Below are positions 60,900-64,000 of a DNA stretch of 64,000 nucleotides, piece after piece. This stretch comes from Myceligenerans salitolerans. GTDB taxonomy: Bacteria > Actinomycetota > Actinomycetes > Actinomycetales > Cellulomonadaceae. A model generated the notes under the pieces. The model did no database searches, was not told where the DNA came from, and saw only the letters and a program-made list of their open reading frames with translations. The position numbers were made by a program, and so were the translations under genes. Each line of letters begins with the position of its first letter. The first letter of the stretch is position 1. The DNA lies in NCBI RefSeq assembly GCF_017349295.1, contig NZ_JAFMPK010000047.1, positions 605,469 through 669,468 on the forward strand, given 5' to 3'.

Positions 60900-62741
60900 G
60901 TGACCGGACCGAGCTCCGACCCGTCCTTCGGGTCCCCTCCCCCAACCGGCACCGCCCCCGAGTCGTCCGTCCCCGGCCGTCGCCCCGTGGTGTGGGCGCC
61001 ACGCGCCCGCGTGGTCGAGGTCCTCCTGCCGTACGACCCGGACGAGGAGCCGGAGCACCTGCCCCTGCGTCTGGTCGGCGCCGACCACCCCGGAAGCTGG
61101 GGGGCCGACGTCGACCTCCCCCACGGCACCGAGTACGGCTTCTCGGTCGACGGCGGCCCCCTCCTGCCCGACCCGCGCTCCGTCTGGCTGCCCGACGGCA
61201 TCCACGGCCCCACCCGGGTCTTCGACCCGGCCGTGTTCGAGTGGTCCGACGGCGCCTGGTCACCTCCCGATCTCACCGCGGGTGTGCTGCTGCACGTCGA
61301 CGTCGCCTCCTTCACGCCCGGCGGCACGTTCGACGACGTCGCCCACCACCTGCCCGAGATCGCCCGCCTCGGCGTCGACGGCATCGAGATCGCCCCCGTC
61401 GGCGCCTACGACCCCGACGAGGGTCCCGCCGGCGGCGTCCGCCTCCACTCGGTCGCCCAGGGACTGGGCGGCCCCACCGGACTGCAGCGGCTCGTCGACG
61501 CCGCCCACGACGCCAGGCTCGCCGTCGTCCTCAACGTGCCCTACCGCTGGGCCGTGGCCGACGAGCTCGGCCTCGACGCCTTCGGCCCCTACTCGACCGG
61601 GCAGCAGCCCGCACGCCCCCGCACGCGGGTCGACGACCAGATCGCCGCCACCCGGGCCGCGCAGGCCATGCGTCCCCGCACGGGCCAGATCCCCCTGGCG
61701 CGGCCCCGCACCGGGCCGATCAACCTCAGCGCCGCGCTCGGTGCCGCGCGCCTGCGCCGCTCCGGACGCACGCCCGCCCGGATCGGCTCCGGCCCGACGA
61801 TGCGCACCGACGCCGCGCTCACCCGCATCAACCTCGACGGCAGCGGCAGTCTCGGACCCCGCGGCTTCCTCATCGACAACGCCCGGCACTGGTTCCACAC
61901 GTTCCATCTCGACGGAATCGTGCTCGACACGCCCGCGCTCGCCGACCGGGCGCAGATCCCCTTCGTCCAGGAGCTCGCCGACTCCGTGGTCCACGAGGGC
62001 GAACAGGCCCGGCGCCGGTACGCCCTCTACCTCGACGGCCCCGGCCTGAGCGACCGGCTCACCAGCACCGTCGCCGGCCTGCTGCTCCAACCGGGGCGGC
62101 CCGAGCACATGGCCACGGTACGGATGCTCGCGGAGACCCTCGCGCCGTCCGTGCGGCGGGCGGTGCGGCAGGGCCCGCGGCACAACCGCCGCAGCACGCG
62201 GCGCGCGGGGGCGGTGATCGTCGAGGACATCACCCGGATGCCCGGGGCGGCGCTCGCCGTTCCCTGGGCGGACGAGGAGAGCCCGGCCCGCGCCCTGCTC
62301 GACGTGGACGACGTCGACGTCCGCGCGAGCCTGCTGGCGTTCACCGTGCTGGCCGGGACACCGCTGGTGCTGGACACCGAGCACCTGCCCGTCGTTCCCC
62401 GCACTCCCGAGGAGTTGCGCCTGGCCAAGTGGGCACGTGTGCTGCTGCGGCTGCGCCGTGCCATCGTGACCGAGCTCGAGCTGCCGCTCGACATCCGCTC
62501 CTCCACGGACTCGACCGTGCTCGCCGTGGTCCGGGGCCGCGGTGCCCTCGTGCTGAACACGTCGGGGGCGCTGGCCGCGCTGCGCGTCTCCACGCTGCTG
62601 CGTCCGGCCGAGGGAGCGATCGGGGCTCCCGCACCGGAGGAGTTCCGTCTCCAGGCGGCCTGGGAGCCGGGCGCGACGCGACTCGTGGGCGACACGCTCA
62701 CGGTGCCGCCCCGGATGGTCGCGGTCCTCCGGGCGGACTGA
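60900..62741 (+). CDS. TreZ-like GH13 protein, probably inactive
   Basis: 613 aa, 10 bp after glgX. The scaffold matches maltooligosyltrehalose trehalohydrolase: VVWAPRARVVEVLLP, FTPGGTFDDVAHHLPEIARLGVDGIEIAPV and GGPTGLQRLVDAAHDARLAVVLNV. The catalytic regions are altered: V-x-N-H became VPYRW (213-217), the Arg before the nucleophile is Val (VLD, Asp343), the acid Glu region reads YLDGPGLSD, and the NHDQ region reads VEDITR. An Arg-rich insertion occupies about 240-300. This looks like a pseudoenzyme. Confidence 0.7.
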   Translation: MTGPSSDPSFGSPPPTGTAPESSVPGRRPVVWAPRARVVEVLLPYDPDEEPEHLPLRLVGADHPGSWGADVDLPHGTEYGFSVDGGPLLPDPRSVWLPDGIHGPTRVFDPAVFEWSDGAWSPPDLTAGVLLHVDVASFTPGGTFDDVAHHLPEIARLGVDGIEIAPVGAYDPDEGPAGGVRLHSVAQGLGGPTGLQRLVDAAHDARLAVVLNVPYRWAVADELGLDAFGPYSTGQQPARPRTRVDDQIAATRAAQAMRPRTGQIPLARPRTGPINLSAALGAARLRRSGRTPARIGSGPTMRTDAALTRINLDGSGSLGPRGFLIDNARHWFHTFHLDGIVLDTPALADRAQIPFVQELADSVVHEGEQARRRYALYLDGPGLSDRLTSTVAGLLLQPGRPEHMATVRMLAETLAPSVRRAVRQGPRHNRRSTRRAGAVIVEDITRMPGAALAVPWADEESPARALLDVDDVDVRASLLAFTVLAGTPLVLDTEHLPVVPRTPEELRLAKWARVLLRLRRAIVTELELPLDIRSSTDSTVLAVVRGRGALVLNTSGALAALRVSTLLRPAEGAIGAPAPEEFRLQAAWEPGATRLVGDTLTVPPRMVAVLRAD

Positions 62742-62825
62742 CGTTCCCCGTCAGGAACGCCGTCGCCGCGACGGCCGCCGTTCACCGAGGCCGACCTCGT
62801 TCCTCGCCGGGATCGGCCGGCGGCG

Positions 62826-63884
62826 TCACGTCAGGACGCGGCGGCCCTCCTCGGCCAGCGCACCCAGACGGGACAGCGCGCGGTAGTACTTCTTGCGGTA
62901 GCCGCCGGACAGCATCTCCGGCGTGAAGAGGCCGTGCTCGCCGGAACCGCCGAGCAGCACCGGCACGTCGCGGTCGTAGAGCCGGTCGACGAGCACGACC
63001 AGCCGCAGCGCCACGTCCTGACGCGTCACGGGCCGCACTCCCGTGAGCGCCACGAGTCGCACACCGTCCAGGAGCGCGCCGTACCGGGACGGGTGGACCG
63101 TGGCGAGGTGCGCCAGCAGGTCCCCGAACCCGTCGAGGGTGGCCCCCTCCCGGCCCGCCACGGCCGCGGCGACCTCGGAGTCCGGCAGCGGCCGTGCATC
63201 GGTGGCCAAGGACCGGTGCCGGTAGTCCTCGCCGTCGACCCGCAGCACCTCGAAGCGTGCCGCGAGCGCCTGGATCTCCCGCAGGAAGTCCTCGGCGGCG
63301 AAGCGTCCCTCGCCGAGGGCGTCGGGCAGTGTGTTGGAGGTCGCGGCGAGGGCCACACCGCGGTCGGCGAGTTCGCGCAGAAGGCGGGACATGAGGGTGG
63401 TGTCGCCGGCGTCGTCGAGCTCGAACTCGTCGATGCACACGAGGCGGCGGGCCGCGAGGGCTTCGACGGTGGGGAGGAAGCCGAGCGCTCCGACGAGGTT
63501 CGTGTACTCGACGAACGTGCCGTAGGTGACCGCCTGCCGGCCGAGTTCGGCGGCGACGGCGTGCGCGAGGGACGTCAGGAGGTGGGTCTTGCCGACGCCG
63601 AACCCGCCGTCGAGGTAGACGGCGGGAGCGGAGGTCTTCTTGCGGAAGACCGCGAAGGGCTTCGGACGGGCGGCGGTGGCGATCTGCCCGGCGAGTTCCT
63701 CGAGACGGGCCAGGGCACGGGCCTGGCTGGGGTGGGCGGGGTTGGCGCGGTAGGTCGAGAACCGGGCCGAGGCGAAGTGGGGCGGGGGAACCATGTCGTC
63801 GACGAGGCGGTCCGCCGGGACCTCGGGCCGGACCCCCGTCAGGGAGCGGATGGCGGTCGGCGGGCCGTGGTCGGTGACTGTCAC
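62826..63884 (-). CDS. zapE: AFG1-like ATPase ZapE
   Basis: 352 aa from the GTG at 63882-63884. P-loop ATPase with Walker A DGGFGVGKTHLL, Walker B RLVCIDEFELDD, and TSNTLPDALGEGRFAAEDFL. In E. coli ZapE is linked to late cell division under some conditions; in actinobacteria the role is unknown. Convergent with the TreZ-like gene. The last 116 bases of the window hold no supported gene. Confidence 0.88.
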   Translation of the reverse strand: MTVTDHGPPTAIRSLTGVRPEVPADRLVDDMVPPPHFASARFSTYRANPAHPSQARALARLEELAGQIATAARPKPFAVFRKKTSAPAVYLDGGFGVGKTHLLTSLAHAVAAELGRQAVTYGTFVEYTNLVGALGFLPTVEALAARRLVCIDEFELDDAGDTTLMSRLLRELADRGVALAATSNTLPDALGEGRFAAEDFLREIQALAARFEVLRVDGEDYRHRSLATDARPLPDSEVAAAVAGREGATLDGFGDLLAHLATVHPSRYGALLDGVRLVALTGVRPVTRQDVALRLVVLVDRLYDRDVPVLLGGSGEHGLFTPEMLSGGYRKKYYRALSRLGALAEEGRRVLT

Positions 63885-64000
63885 GTCGTCCCACGTTACC
63901 GCCGCAGCCCCCACCCCCCACCCCCCGGAGACCAACCTCACACGCGCGCCCGCCCGGCCGCCTGGCCGGCTGGCCGCCTGGCCGGATGTCATGCGGTCGG
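63885..64000. other. End of window, upstream of zapE
   Basis: C-rich sequence with a GCCTGGCCGGCTGGCCGCCTGGCCG repeat-like stretch described here in parts: GCCTGGCCGG is repeated twice with small changes near 63959-63985. No gene is supported; it probably contains the zapE promoter. Confidence 0.25.

Overview
The window is one contiguous piece of a very GC-rich actinobacterial chromosome. Gene order and protein families (PimA-type mannosyltransferase, phosphatidylinositol-phosphate synthase, PdxS/PdxT, Rel, LigC/LigD-polymerase, abundant GTG starts and leaderless promoters) point to Actinomycetota. The order Micrococcales, around Promicromonosporaceae or Cellulomonadaceae, is my guess from general familiarity; no search was run.

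Layout. 1-4.4 kb: the N-terminal part of hisS (minus), a membrane-anchored cyclophilin translationally coupled to a DUF349 protein, and an AbiEi-like protein. 4.4-6.9 kb: a LigD-type polymerase and a LigC-type ATP-dependent ligase. 6.9-18 kb: a conserved minus-strand core block running pdxT, yebC, ruvC, ruvA, ruvB, yajC, secD, secF, apt, rel in transcription order. 18-28.8 kb: an accessory block lying between pdxT and pdxS, which are normally neighbours. It carries two coupled paralogous STAND/NB-ARC-TPR ATPases (851 and 891 aa), a NUDIX hydrolase with a coupled 41-codon ORF, a CPBP protease-histidine kinase-response regulator operon, a PIN/HTH toxin-antitoxin pair and a broken gene. 28.8-36 kb: core genes pdxS, a LemA-like protein, pimA, PIM acyltransferase, PI-phosphate synthase, a HIT protein and thrS, the same order as in mycobacteria. 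36-41.6 kb: two tandem small paralogues, a tyrosine phosphatase, a copper chaperone/DyP peroxidase pair with a His-rich membrane protein, and a MarR-GNAT fusion.

41.6-45.6 kb: two copies of a Gly(GCC)/Cys(GCA)/Val(GAC)/Val(CAC) tRNA set in opposite orientations flank pabB-pabC. Each array end carries the same terminator, GC-rich hairpin repeat and G-rich tract, three copies in all. 46-54.5 kb: a minus-strand homoprotocatechuate meta-cleavage cluster (FAH-RraA fusion, GntR regulator, HpaE, HpaD, HpaH, HpaI) plus a TPP enzyme; two sites sharing an ATATACGA core suggest one GntR regulon. 54.7-58.5 kb: a VanW protein with a very long low-complexity N-terminus and two small unknown genes. 58.7-64 kb: glgX, a TreZ-like protein that has lost most catalytic signatures, and zapE.

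The most unusual items are the STAND pair and island between pdxS and pdxT, the inverted duplicated tRNA arrays with their repeat cassette, the FAH-RraA fusion inside an hpa cluster, the apparent TreZ pseudoenzyme, and mutually exclusive hairpins before thrS. No CRISPR array, insertion sequence, prophage or rRNA gene was seen.
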